Assembly (NCBI RefSeq): GCF_031143425.1
Contig: NC_090451.1
Location: 660,390,575 to 660,454,574 of the forward strand
Length of the DNA stretch: 64,000 nucleotides
Source of the DNA: Pleurodeles waltl
Lineage: Eukaryota > Chordata > Amphibia > Caudata > Salamandridae
Direction: 5' to 3'
Part shown: positions 30,353 through 41,819 of the stretch, piece after piece
How positions within the stretch are numbered: the first letter of the stretch is position 1
Layout of the letters: the number at the start of each line of letters is the position of its first letter
The notes under the pieces: model-generated
What the model saw: the letters and a program-made list of their open reading frames with translations, nothing else
Databases searched by the model: none
Told to the model about the DNA's origin: nothing
Position numbers and translations under genes: made by a program

Positions 30353-31620
30353 GTGTGTCTCATTTTTGGGCAGCCCGACCCCACTACAGTGCCTTCGGGC
30401 CCAATGAGTTCAGTTGGGGGGCCTTCTGGTGTTGCGCCGGTGGCTCCGGCCACCGAAGTCCCTTCCGGATCCACACCGGCGCCGGTCATACTATCGAGAC
30501 TTTCCCTGGTGTTGGTTCAATTGTTGACGCTCCCGACCTCGGTGGTGCCCACCATAGACATCGAGTCGATCCCTGATGACTGAGTTGGATTGGTGTCGGC
30601 CGACGACCTCTCCTTCGATGGGGCCTATTCACCCCAGGTTGGATTCTGACGCTTATTCTTATTGGTTTGAATTTGGGGAAGGATTGGAGGGGTCCATGGA
30701 CCCTTATGACTACCAGGATGACCCTAACATGGACTGGGCACAAAAGTTGGGCAAGGCCAGTGGTCTGGATAACTCTCCAGACGTTGGCATGCCGTCTCCT
30801 CCTACTGTGGCTACGGCAGAGGGAGCAACTTATTCCATGGTGGTCAATAGGGTGGCTGAGGTATTTGGCCTTGAGCTGCCTACTGTTCAGGTCAGGTCTA
30901 AACTCCTGACAGAGGTGTTTCAACCAGGGGCTTCCACATCTGACCCTCTTCTTCCATTCAGTGAAGCCCCCACCGATGTCCTTTTGGGTAATTGGTCCAG
31001 ACCCAACACAGGGGCTCGTGTGAACAGGACTATTGAATGCCGCAATTGGCCTGCCTCAAACGACCCTAAATTCCTGTCCCAACACCCCACGCCTGAGAGC
31101 CTGGTCATCCAGGCATCCTCGGGCACATTCCCTTCCGTACCTCCGGATAGGGAAACAAAAAGGCTGGAACAATTTGGGAAGAAGATGTTTTCTTCCTCCA
31201 GTCCTGAGCTGTGGTCAGTGAACACTGCATGCGTTTTGGGCCATTATACTCCCTCTCTAGGGGCTACAGTCACACAAGTTCTGCTGCAGATACCGGAGGA
31301 GGCCTGTGCTATCATCTACCAAACTGTCACCAATGGGAGAGACGCAGCAAAGTTCACTACCAGATGTTGGCTGGACATGACCAACTCTAGGTAGATCAGT
31401 TGTGACAACGTGGCCTTGAGGTGCCACATCTGGTTACGTACATCTGGTTTCTCTGGGGATGTCCAACAGACTCTTATGGACATGCTCTTTGATGGCTCCT
31501 GTCTCTTTGGAGACTAGGCAGACTCGGCTCTGGAGAGGTTTAAGGACTCCCAGGCTATAGCTCAGTCCCTCAGCCTTTCTACTACCCCTCATCCCTAACA
31601 GTCCACCTTTTGCCCCTTTC
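30353..31620 (+). pseudogene. DIRS Gag (second element), degenerate and N-truncated
   Basis: The reading starts in a Pro/Ser/Thr-rich linker (frame 2, stop near 30583) and continues from 30576 in frame 3 for 272 codons. Core Gag blocks match those of the complete copy: TYSMVVNRVAEVFGLELP, a KLLTEVFQPGASTSDPLLPF block, FLSQHPTPESLVIQAS, SVPPDRETKRLEQF and KKMFSSSS. A stop at 31392-31394 and another near 31515 break the C-terminal FSGDVQQTLMDMLFDGSCLF block. The N-terminal zinc-binding region and the basic SR segment are absent, because the element's left portion is lost. Confidence 0.8.
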
Positions 31621-31979
31621 GTGGCCACGGAAGGGGCTCCCTGTTGCGTACCTTTTCCGTGCCATCCATGCTGTTTAGCTGCTGCGTGGCTGGGGATGTG
31701 GAATCCCATGTGGTTGTGGAACAGGGAACCGAAGTTCTCCTGCTGCAGCCTCCAAACCCTCCAATTCTGTCCACTCAATCTGGTCCAGTTGGCAGCAGGA
31801 TTCACCATCACCTGCCCCACCGGGAATCCACCACTAAGGACAGGTGGGTTTTGCAGATCGTTCGAAGGGGCTACTCCCTCCTTTTTGAAACTGCCTCACC
31901 AGCCATGCCTCTGTCATACCGGAGGATCATTTGGCACTTCTCGGCCAGGAAGTCGCGGCTCTCTTGGCCAAGGGAGACA

Positions 31980-33200
31980 TATAGAGGGTGCCTGCACCAG
32001 AAGTAGGCCGTGGTTGTTATTCCCGCTACTTTCTGGTGCTAAAAAAAGAAAAGAAAAAAAAAGACAATGGCTTACGTCTGATCCTAGACCTTTGGACCTC
32101 AGCCTCTTCCTCAAGAAGAAGAAATTCAAAATGCTCACCCTGGCTCAGGTACCGTCTGCCTTGGACCCAGAAGACTGGATGGTAGCATTGGACTTGCAGG
32201 ACGCTTATTTCCATATTCCAATCCTGCCTGCCCACAGACTATGCCTACGATTTGTGGTATGTCATGAGTACTTTCAATTTACCGTGCTCCCCTTCAGCCT
32301 TACCAGCGCCCCTCGGGCGTTCACAAAAGTGATGGAGGTGGTTGCAGCTCATCTGCACAAGTTGGGGGTTTCAGTCTTCCCCCTACCTCGACAACTGGCT
32401 GTTGAAGGCGGACTCGCCCCAGAAAGTCCTCTCCCACCTTCAGAATAGAACAAACCTCCTGCATACGCTGGGGTTCACTATAAATGTGCCAAAGTCATAC
32501 CTGACTCCCTCTCAGACACTCCCTTTCATCAGAGCAGTTCTGGACACAGTGCAGTTTTGGGCTTATCCTCCCGAAAAGTGAGTCTAGGATATTCAGGCAA
32601 TGATTCCGATCTTTCAGCCTTTATCTTGGGTTTTGGTGAGACTGACTAAGGCCGCTGGGCCTCCTGGCCTCCTGCTTGTGACACATGCCAGATGGCATAT
32701 GTGGGCTCTGCAGTGGGACTTGAAGTTCCAGTCTGCTAACATCAGGGAAATCTCTCTGACATGGTCCAGATCTCGGAGGTGGCGTTCGAATCCACATTGA
32801 GTGAACAGCAGATCCCTCTCCCTTGCCCAACCAAATCTATCCATAGTGATGGATGAATCACTTGCGAAATGGGAGAGGTGGAGATCAGCAGCCTCTGGCG
32901 GAGTCTGGGCTACATATCAATCTTCTGATGCGCTCGCCGATCAGGTTGCGTTGAAAGCATTTCTTCCCTCTCTCAAAGGGAAAGTAGTGCAAGTGTTCAC
33001 GGACAATACTACTGCCATGTGGTACTGCAACAAACAGGGCGGAGTAGGGTCCTGGACCCTTTGTCAGGAGGTGCTACGCCTCTGGACATGGCTGACACAT
33101 TAGGACATCACCCTGGTGGTACAACATCTGGCGGCCTCTCTAAATGCCAGAGCAGACAAACTCAACCATCGATGCATAGCCAATCATGAATGGCGTCTCC
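31980..33200 (+). pseudogene. DIRS RT/RNase H (second element), active site damaged
   Basis: Recognisable blocks in shifting frames are KMLTLAQVPSALDPEDWMVA, LDLQDAYFHIPIL (motif A Asp retained) and LPFSLTSAPRAFTKVMEVVA. After a frameshift near 32380, PYLDNWLLKADSP is the YLDD box with the second Asp changed to Asn. Then come FTINVPKSYL and LVTHARWHMWALQW. RNase H retains FTDNTTAMWYCNKQGGVGSW and NARADKLNHR, the latter with GLSR lost, but a stop at 33101-33103 divides it. A run of A/G at 32040-32063 has introduced a Lys-rich stretch and probably a shift. Inactive by several independent lesions. Confidence 0.82.
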
Positions 33201-33599
33201 ATCCGGAGGTGGCGCCAAGGTCTCTCTCAGCAGTGGGGAGAGCCTTGGTGAGATCTGTTCACCTCCACAGAGAATGCACAATGTCAGCTGTTTTGCGTGT
33301 TGGAGTTTCCAAGGCGGCACTCACTCGGGGACGCTTTTCGTCTTGAGTGGAACCCTGGCCTCCTTTCGGCCTATACCACTTCTGTCCAGAGTTCTCATGA
33401 AGATCAGGAACAACTGTGCCCAAGTAATCTTGGTGGCTCCAAACTGGGCACTGAGAGTATGGTATCCAGAGCTATTGAGCATGGCCACTGATCCTCCACT
33501 CAGACTGCCCCTTTGGGAAGATTTTCTGTTGCAGGAGCTGGGGACGGTTCTTCACCTGAACCTGTCCAATCTCTGCCTTCAGGCGTGGAGATTGAGCAG

Positions 33600-34622
33600 C
33601 GGCAGTTGATAGCTTTTGACCTTCCACCCGAAGTCTGATGGTATCTTGGCAGCCAGGTGTCCCTCCACCAAAACGGTATACGCCTGTCATTGGCATAAAT
33701 TTGTGGCATGGTGCACCGACAAATCTGTTGATCCCCTCTCTGCTCCTCTTTCTGAGGTTCTTTTGTTCATTCTTTCTTTGGCCTAGCAGGGCTCTGCTTT
33801 GCGCACACTTTTCGGCTATCTCAGCGTGTCTTAGGTTGCCTGATCAGCCTTCACTGTAAGTCTCCTATTGTTAGTAGGTTCCTTAAGAACCCCACCCATC
33901 TGTTTCCTCCCCCCTCCCCACTTTTATCATGCCTCAGTGGGACCTCAATCTTGTTCTTTCTTACTTAATATGTGCTCCTTTTAAGCTGATGCACAATTGT
34001 CCATTACGGCTCCTAACTTTCTAAACTGTTTTTTTTTTATGCCATCACTTCTGCTCACAGAGAGAGTGAGTGAGATTCAGTCTCTATCCTCTAAGCCCCC
34101 ATTTTTTGTCTGTGCACCCTGACAAAGTGGTGTTACGCTTCCTTCCCAAAGTTTTTACACTTTTTCATGTAGGCCAGTCCATCACCTTGCCTACTTTTTA
34201 TGAACCTCAAAATCCTTCTCATGAGGAGGAGACACTCCATTGCCTAGATCCAAAAAGAGTGTTGGCGTTGTACCTCAATCTTACTAAAGATTTCCGGGTG
34301 GACGATCAACTCTTTGTTGGATATGTGGGTGCGAAGAAAGGGAAGGTGGTGCTAAAAACATACCATCTCTCGATGGGTACTTCTTTGCATCAAGAAGTGC
34401 TACGCTTTGGCAAACAAGCAACCCCCTGAGGGCTTGCAAGTTCATTCCACCAGAGCAACTGCTTCTTCCACTGCATAAGCACATGGAATTCCTGTCCTGG
34501 ATATATGCCAGGCAGCTATGTGGGAATGCTTGCACACGTTTACTGAACATTACTGCCTGGACAGTCAGGTCCATGAGGATGGCTACTTTGGTCGTTCGAT
34601 CAAGCAGGACTTTCTAGTATGA
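33600..34622 (+). pseudogene. DIRS tyrosine recombinase (second element), degenerate
   Basis: Many stops and shifts occur, but landmarks align with the complete copy: a segment around CCTGATCAGCC (33838), PQWDLN-like sequence near 33930, ERVSEI (RVSEL block; the Arg survives, ~34055), HDEEETLHCLDP-like residues, FRVDDQLFVGYVG (34290-34330), HSTRA at about 34442 (His and Arg retained) and EHYCLDSQV (~34547, Tyr retained), ending QDFLV and TGA like its homologue. The T-run at 34028-34037 is a likely indel. Not functional. Confidence 0.8.
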
Positions 34623-34669
34623 TCTTGGTTTGCAGCCCACCTTCGAGGATGGCATTCCTTGGGTATCTA

Positions 34670-34790
34670 TTCTTAGTTAAGGAATCTGCAACTAGAAGTC
34701 TCTATCAAATGTACAAGTTACTTACTTTCGGTAACGATATATCTGGTAGAGACATATTCTAGTTGCAGATTCTTTACCAACCCACCTATC
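34670..34790 (+). repeat. Internal complementary region of the second DIRS
   Basis: The left half (GTTAAGGAATCTGCAACTAG through TCTCTATCAAATG) should be the reverse complement of this element's missing left terminus. The right half (CTTTCGGTAACGATATATCT through GATTCTTTACC) is the reverse complement of the surviving right terminus at 35066-35115. The joint again contains GTTACTTACTTTCGGTAACG (34717-34736), nearly the same as in the other family. Confidence 0.85.
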
Positions 34791-35065
34791 CTCCCCACTT
34801 GCAAACTGATTTCTAGGGACAGGGCTTCCCCATTCAGGGCCTCAGCTCCGGCGCACCAATTTCAGTATTCTTCAGGGCTCTCGCTTTGCCATGAATAGTT
34901 GTGAAAAGAAACTGATGTTACTGCGCTGAGGTGGAGTCTATGTACTACTCTCAACGTCATCATGCTGACTACAACGATGCCTGCTGAGTTGCCCAATGCC
35001 ACCTACCCACGAACAAGGGTATTACTGGAAGAAAAAATCTCCGGATCCAGTCTGACACCTGGGGG

Positions 35066-35115
35066 AAAATTCTAAGGTAAGGAATCTGCAACAGAATGTC
35101 TCTACCACATATATC
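35066..35115 (+). repeat. Right terminus of the second DIRS
   Basis: GGTAAGGAATCTGCAACAGA through GTCTCTACCACATATATCG to CCGAAGTTAAGTAAGTTAAG is complementary to the right half of 34670-34790. The upstream 34840-35065 segment is probably the inner part of the terminal repeat, but its partner is not in the window. The end grades into short TTAAG repeats. Confidence 0.8.
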
Positions 35116-35409
35116 GTTCCCGAAGTTAAGTAAGTTAAGTTAAGTTGTACTTTTGTAATTATTTTTATTTGTTTTTTTTGCAAAGGGGCCCAGAACCAAA
35201 TTTATGCCTGCCCATACACCTTTTAAAATTGCTTAAGTGCTACTTTTTCATTTTTTAAATTAATTTCTGATACATAAATACCAACAATTTGTCAGTGTTA
35301 TTTTATAGTTACACAGGCATAATGAGCCAGTACTCGCACACATCACAATCTTTTCTATTCTGTTCACTAGCACACATCATCACATATTCTATTCTATGAA
35401 TGTTGTAAA

Positions 35410-36340
35410 GAGCATAGCTACCCAGAGGTCTCCCAGTGCTTTAAACAGTAATTATTATAGCCAGCTCACCACCAAAAGAACCCATTACTGTAGAGACAGG
35501 TTTTCAAGGCCTTACTAAATAAGTACTCGTTAGACAGCTGGCGTAATTCAATGGGGAGAGTGTTCCAAAGTTTGCGGGCCTGAAAAGACAATGAACAGCC
35601 TTCCCAGCAAGATCTGCTGATCTTGGGAACCTGTAGCAGGTGAGATGAGAAAGATCTAAGTGACTTTCACAGAATATACGGGATAGCTAGCAATCTTAAT
35701 AGAGAAGGACCCCTCTTATGGGGTGATCGGTGCAGAATCCATGTGGCCTTAAATTGTACCCACTGCTCCACTGGAAGCCAATAAAGATCTTTCACCAGGG
35801 ATTTTTTATTTTTTTTGTTTTTTTTTTAGCAGATTGGTTTTGTGGTAGTTTTATTAGGAGGCATGTGGCAGCATCCTGTGTGACCTGCAACCTTTTGATG
35901 GCATAACAAAAGCATTGCCATAATCAAGGCGCAAGATAGTAAGAGCCTGGACAAGTAGTCTTCTAACTAAAAAAGGAAGGAGGATTTAAAACTTTCTTAG
36001 CAATCTCAGCACACCAAAGCAATTAGAGGGGAGTCTTTGGCTTGGTGCTCCATAGTAAGGCTAGAATCTAGCCACACACCAAGACTCTTTATCACACATT
36101 TAGGGCTGTGAAGCCTCTCTAGACAATCAGGCACAGGGGTTGGGACTCCCTTACTGAAATTGTTGCTCAGTAACATAACCTCAGTCTTGTCTTCGTTAAG
36201 CTTCAATTTACAGTTAGCCTTCCCTCTGGCTACTTCCTGAAGACAGGGGTCCAGACTAAGGTGACTGGAGCTGGGATCAGGAGAAATCGAGATCTCCAGC
36301 TGGATGTCACGGACATAAGAGACCAGTAACAGCCCAAAGA
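35410..36340 (-). pseudogene. L2/CR1-type LINE RT C-terminal fragment
   Basis: On the - strand, DIQLEISI-SP (where intact relatives have a YADDTQLY box) is followed by CLQEVARGK and KLNEDKTEVMLLS (about 36206-36170) and SLGVWLDSSLTMEHQ. Downstream come LVKDLYWLPVEQWVQFKA and ARKLWNTLPIELRQLS with FSKALKTCL. This order is the thumb and C-terminal part of RT in the L2/CR1 group. Multiple stops and shifts are present and the catalytic box is changed. No endonuclease part is seen. The 3' limit at ~35410 is approximate; 35116-35410 holds nothing I recognise. Confidence 0.7.
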
Positions 36341-36869
36341 TTGCACAGTTTCAGCAGGGGGGTGGGGGGGGGGTGTACATATAAAGATTTAAAAGGGTGG
36401 TCTCAGGAAAGATCCCTGTGTATGAGTGTGCCATCATTCCTTTTTTTTATGCTGCACAGCATCTTGCGGATATCAAACCGCATCAGCGCAAAACACTGTA
36501 CTCATTTAAAGGATGTTTGGTCGTCAGTAGAAAAATCGTCAGTTGTGATCTATATACGATTTAAATGAATGAGAGGCAGATGCCCAGTAGCGGACATGGA
36601 ATTAGAAAAAAGTATCTAAGTATAATTAATTGGGAATTTGGTTTGAAGGGGTGACATTTTATGCTACATCAAGCCACATCAAAGCCTAAATTTAATATAC
36701 TGCACGTGGCATCTGTCACTGTACACTGCTTGTGGGTGATAACTTTTCACAGAAATAGGTATTGGGCCCAGCTAATTGAGATATTGTTAACTCAAGTCAC
36801 GTTGGACTGCTTTTCTTCACTATTGTGGCATTTGTTTGTACGCACGTAGTGCGCACATTTTTTAAATAT
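36341..36869. other. Unassigned non-coding sequence
   Basis: A G-rich run lies at 36356-36373, followed by ordinary AT-rich sequence with no recognised feature. Confidence 0.4.
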
Positions 36870-37360
36870 GTTTGATAAGGGTCTCCTTAGTGGGAGACTT
36901 TTGTGAACCTCATTCCCTGTATCTTGTTTGGTACTCTGTTTATGGATACATATTGTTTCTTGTGTATATATTCTACAGCCTTGAAAAAGTAATTGTTGAC
37001 GAAATACGTGTTGGCTGATGTTTCTTTGGACTCATGATGGCTGCTGCTCCCTTGAAGCACATTGAGGAATAAAAAGTATCCACTATATTACTCACGCTGA
37101 GTTGGAACTTGATTACTACAATAAGGAACTGACGATGGTGTGCTTTGGTTTACCATTATTGAATCTTCATGTGTTGATTGATCTTCAACCAACACAAATG
37201 CACCCGAGGGGGCTGGGTGCTCACCAGTTTGACACCCTCTACAATACTTCATGTAACCTATGGACATTGCTTTCTTTATCCATATTACATTCATATATAG
37301 GAGGTGCGAGCCTTATGCATAGCCACCGTTTTTTGTTGTCGCAAACATTCCAGTTATAGC
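36870..37360 (+). mobile_element. Penelope-like terminal fragment
   Basis: TTGAAAAAGT...GACGAAATACGTGTTGGC (36974-37014) has the layout of the terminal hammerhead region of Penelope-like elements, and resembles the - strand of 7035-7620 (CCTGAAGAAGG...ACCGAAACGCGTC). Both are followed by a GGAC[TC]C block and an AATAAA-containing block (here about 37065). No protein domain is visible. Confidence 0.35.
36966..37018 (+). ncRNA. Hammerhead-ribozyme-like remnant
   Basis: CAGCC (36968-36972) can pair with GGCTG (37013-37017) as stem I, enclosing a degenerate CUGANGA core (TTGAAAA), a weak stem II, an intact GAAA and the short self-complementary ACGT where stem III would be. The first core box is mutated, so it should be inactive. 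Recognised by eye. Confidence 0.25.
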
Positions 37361-40300
37361 AGGGATAGTTATCTACCATATATTCTTCCCGTTTATATGT
37401 AGCATTAACTCTAGAATGACCGTCAAGCAGTATGTTAGTTTATAGGTTTTGTGTATTTTGATTAAAATTAACAATGGGTCTGTGCCAGTTTGGTAAACAT
37501 GTAAGCAACTGAGCAGCATTTGGTTTTAGAGCCAGCATGCAAAGGATATTAGCATATCCGGGTTTTTACTTGTGTTTGTCTTGATAAATTAACTTTGTAA
37601 GAAAATAGATTTAATTAAGCTTACAGTAAACGTCACAAGGCTGTTAATCACTTTTTAACTTTGTACAATTAGATGTTATGGTTTCGTGTAATTGTTATAT
37701 AGTTGGAATATTATTAAACTATATTATTGGTGATTACATTCTGAATCAATCTTGTGTTCAGCTGTCATTTGAGAATTAACTAGGATGACTCAGTATTGCT
37801 GATAAGTTTAGATATGGCATTGTGAATGATTTCACGATAATAGATACCTAGGTCATATTTCACTTGTTTGATTTTACTTATGTGATTCGATAACAGCAAT
37901 GGGGTCAATTTAGGACATAGGAATTGGTTACAAGTGAAAAATAAATAAAATGCACGATGCCTGAAGATATGACAAATGATTCCCTATAGCCGTGAACTCC
38001 TACATATGAATAAGTGGGTAAAAAGCAACCAAGCCATATTTTTGGGCCCTAATGTGAGACGAAATTCAACAAAATTGGTAAAATTAATATGGCAAAGGAA
38101 CTCACGTCTTAGAAACTTGAATACTTGATTAAAAAGGTAAAGACCATTTTTTTCTCTAATCATAATGAATATGGGTCAATAGATTAATAAGGCAGAAACA
38201 TCATCACCAGTAGATATGGCCTTCATCCGTTCCCATCAGACTTTCATCTCAGAGGAATCCCATGGAAACGGCACTGCCTTTAACCAGAGTCTGTGTCCCT
38301 ATCCATACAGTCCACTGGGCACAGTGTTTGACTATGCGCGGAAGAGGCTTCAGCCACACCTTATGTCCAGATTTCCTACCCCTAAAACCAACTAGGCACA
38401 TCCTTCAACAACTATCTTTGGGCAGTGGGAACAGATAATTATTTCAGCTATGTTTACTGCTCCAACGTCCACTTGTCCTGCCTCCACATCCCACAATGGC
38501 ATGCACAAATGCCTCATTGAGATATACCAAGGGCCACTGGAATTATGCGACTGTGCCGCCACTGTGTTTTCCACACAGTTATGAATTTGCCGCATTTACC
38601 ACGCAATCCATAATATGCTGCATAATCTGCATATTTTAACAAAAAAGAAGGTTTCTAGCCCAAACGGTTCAAAAGTTACTAAAAATGACACAGCATGTGT
38701 TGCCGCACAGTGGAAAGCGCTTTGCAAAAGGTTGACTGTTCACCTTTGTTGCTGTATTTGGGTGGTGAAACGGTTCTAATGAGGTGCAGCCTGTCTTACC
38801 AAGTATAAAAATGCGAAAATAAGGAAGTAGTACTATCACAAAACGTGCTGCATAATGCAGCATTATTTTCCTTTTCTTCCCGTACAGTTTAGTCAACCCT
38901 GCCCTGCCACATAATTTGCCCTCTGCTGTAGCATAATTCAAGTAGCCCTGGATACCCTGCACCTAGCTCCCCTACCTCCGGTGCTATTCTTGTACAAGTC
39001 CTGTATCCAATACCCCTTCAGCAATCTATTTTTAAGCTGTTTACCCTTCTACAGTCTCTTTGGGAGTGTGTTCTTTGGTATACTTAACGTGAAAGGATTT
39101 TTGCAAACTTACAGAGCAGTTAACAAAGGAGGTGAACCAGTTTGTGTTTGTGAACCATTTCAAGTACTGACTGATGTGACCGAGTCTTCATTGGGGTTTG
39201 ATTTTTCTTACCTTAGCTGCCTCCTACGTTGCATATTGCAATTACTACAACTACAGAACACATGCAAATAATTCTCCTAATGATCACAATGCCTCTTCAG
39301 TGCGCTTTGATCTTGTTAAATTTTAACTCCTAGCATCCTGGTTTTGATTAAATTATTTTTTTTCATAACAAGCATACATGAAAAAAAATACCCTGGAATG
39401 AGCCGTATATGCAGATGTGCAGATTATAATAGGATATTTATTACAATTATTAAGGGAGAGATGCGGGGCATCATGTCCCACTTGTGGCTGCAACTCCCCT
39501 ACGTTATGACCCTTTCCCACACTCAGCAGTGGTAATAAACAGCATTACACGCCACACTTCTGCATATGTTCTACATGTGTAATTTCAGTCTTTCTCATTT
39601 ACATATTTTAGCTTTTGCTGCCCCCACCCCGTAAAATAATATCTGGTGGGGGTGAAAGACTAGACAGAATATATTTCAACCAGAGGCCTCCAGAGGGATA
39701 AATCTGAGAAGGGCTTGCGTTGGCGGAAAAGCAAATTAAATTTTACTGTGCGACTCTTGCTACAGACAGACCAGGACCAAATCTCGCCCTCGGGGCCCGA
39801 TTTAAGGAAACCAGATAGAGGAAAACTGACCTGAGTTCTAGTTGCAGTCGGGGCACAATGGGAGTTGCGCACCTCCCGTGGAGGGCACAGAAACCAGTCT
39901 TTGGCATTCGCTTTCCAGCGCTGGTGTCTGCAGTTGTAGTTGTTCCTCACACTGTCAGTTCAGTCCTTTCAGAGATGCCCAACTCTGTCAAAAGAGGTGG
40001 TCACGGCTGACCCCATGGTCACGTATTTTCATAAGATTTCTACCTTGTTTTGTTGGGGCATTATAAGGTGGCACTGTCTTTACAGATTATATTGTCTGCT
40101 GGACCAGTGCAGGATTGAAATATTGATAACAAGGAGTGCACGACCCAAGTCTTGTGCAAATCCCAATCACTGCACTGCCTTTTTTTGACAGGGTTCTCTG
40201 ATTTTTCTGTATTGACGTGTAGGCAGAATTTTTTCCAGCATCCTATCAGTATTTCTTTGCAAAAGTTTAGACTTGAATGTGAAAATGTAGACCTTAAACT

Positions 40301-40369
40301 TGAAAATTCACATGTAGGAAACTTTCCAAACTATGGGTAGTAATCATAGCATCTGCGAGGATGTCATTT
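37361..40369. other. Unassigned, mostly unique-looking AT-rich sequence
   Basis: No coding gene is recognised. A dispersed-repeat segment at about 38515-38960 (GCCACTGGAATTATGC; ATAATATGCTGCATAATCTG; later GTGCTGCATAATGCAGCATT, itself an inverted repeat) resembles 16848-16945. The remainder shows no transposon protein motif. Confidence 0.45.
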
Positions 40370-40600
40370 AGGGGTTGCAATCGCAACCCCTGACTCTTGG
40401 CTTATCCCTTGCTACTCCTAGCACTACCTTTGCCACCCTTGACCTCAGTGGTGGCAAAATCAGCACCAAGAATACAGAGTTAGCTCTTCCTTATGACCAT
40501 GGCCATCAGTTGGGGTTCCACTTCCCTTGTTTTCTGTCAATTTTTTATTACACTAGTAGTGTATAATACAATACTATTCACTATTAGTGTAATGAAAAAT
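40370..40600. repeat. Pair of hairpins bounding a ~230 bp segment
   Basis: A perfect hairpin AGGGGTTGC-AATC-GCAACCCCT occupies 40370-40391, and ATTACACTAGTAGTG (40547-40561) pairs with CACTATTAGTGTAAT (40579-40593) with one mismatch. Two separate hairpins within 230 bp may be a small foldback or MITE-like unit. No terminal duplication was recognised. Confidence 0.55.
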
Positions 40601-41819
40601 GGGGCACAATTAGCTGGAATATGACACTCCCAGTCAGCTGAGTAAGCAAAAAATTATTTTAAATGTATATTGTGTGCGTGCTTATGGGTAAGAGTGTCTT
40701 TATGTGAGAGAGTGTACGTTTGTATGGATGTATGTGTAAGCATGTATGTGCTAGTCAAAGTAAAGGTCAAATGGCATGTGATGTTACTTCCACTACCTCT
40801 GGCATTTTGGTAAATTGACATCCATGAGTATCTGTGACAATTATGTGAAATTCACAAGAGAAATTTTTCAGAACTTTGTACACACGTAGTCTGTCTTTGA
40901 TGGGGTGACATGCTATATAAATTGGATAGGTCTCAATGTTAAGCTTTTTTAGGACTTACTAAATCAGAAATTGGGTTGTTTATACCAGTGAGAAGTTGGA
41001 TAGCTAAAGCTTCTGCTTGCACCTTGACAAGTGGGGAAAATTCACTTGTTTAGGCCAGCACTGGCACTACCTAAGGTGTAAATTTTCATTTGGATTGCAT
41101 CTTTTCCTTTGGATTTTGTTACCGGAGACTTGGTTGCCTCCATACATTTATCCCGTAATCACAAACCCCGCACCTTATTGATCCTAAACATTGCTGCTGA
41201 CAGTGGGTGTAATTCTTTAGACCCACGGACGTCAATTAGGTGTAGGGAGGGGTAGCAGTTTCTGTCTTTGGCTTTTCCTTTGGTACCACTGGCTTTGTCA
41301 TTGCTACCAATACTTGATTTGCACAGGTGATTGTAGGTAGTGTGCGCTGGAACTTATTTTGGGGGACCGGGACTTATTTTTCATCAGTCTGATCGTGAGC
41401 TAGGCAGAAAAGGTGAAAAGAAGGAGGAAGAGGTCGGAAATGGGGAGAAAGACCCAAAAGAGTCTGCAAGAGTGAGATAAATAGACAGGTAGACAGATAA
41501 AGCAGTTTAAGAGAGGCATGAAGTAGAATCAAAACTAGGCCCCATTGACATTCCACAACTGCAAATAATGTTGGACAGGGTCATGAAGGCAGCGGCAGAT
41601 CACAAAAAAAAAACCAGAGCTCTTTTCCTTGCACCCCTCTGCAGCCAGATGGGTGTTGAGAAGTGAAAGCTGTGAGAAGTGGTCATGTTTCAGCTGTAAT
41701 AAAGGGGGCGGTGTTCAAACGTGTGCGATGTCACACCCCCTACTCCCCGCAGCCTGGTGAATTGAAGTAAATCAGTCAGGCTGTCTCCTGCTATACGCCA
41801 GCTCTTAGTTTAAGTGCCA
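40601..41819. other. Unassigned non-coding sequence
   Basis: GT-rich near 40675-40750, A/G-rich at 41395-41500. No coding or transposon signal is seen. It may belong with the candidate enhancer that follows. Confidence 0.45.

Larger units (their letters stand above)
30340..35115 (+). mobile_element. Second DIRS-type retrotransposon, different family, lacking its left end
   Basis: Gag, RT/RNase H, YR, an internal complementary region (34670-34790) and a right terminus (to 35115) occur in DIRS order on the + strand. The proteins resemble those of the 18-24 kb copy but carry many stops, shifts and substitutions. Terminal sequences differ (GGAATCTGCAAC in place of GGAATCCACAGG), so it is a separate family. 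No left terminal repeat is found upstream of Gag; sequence switches from satellite-like to Gag at about 30340. Confidence 0.88.
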
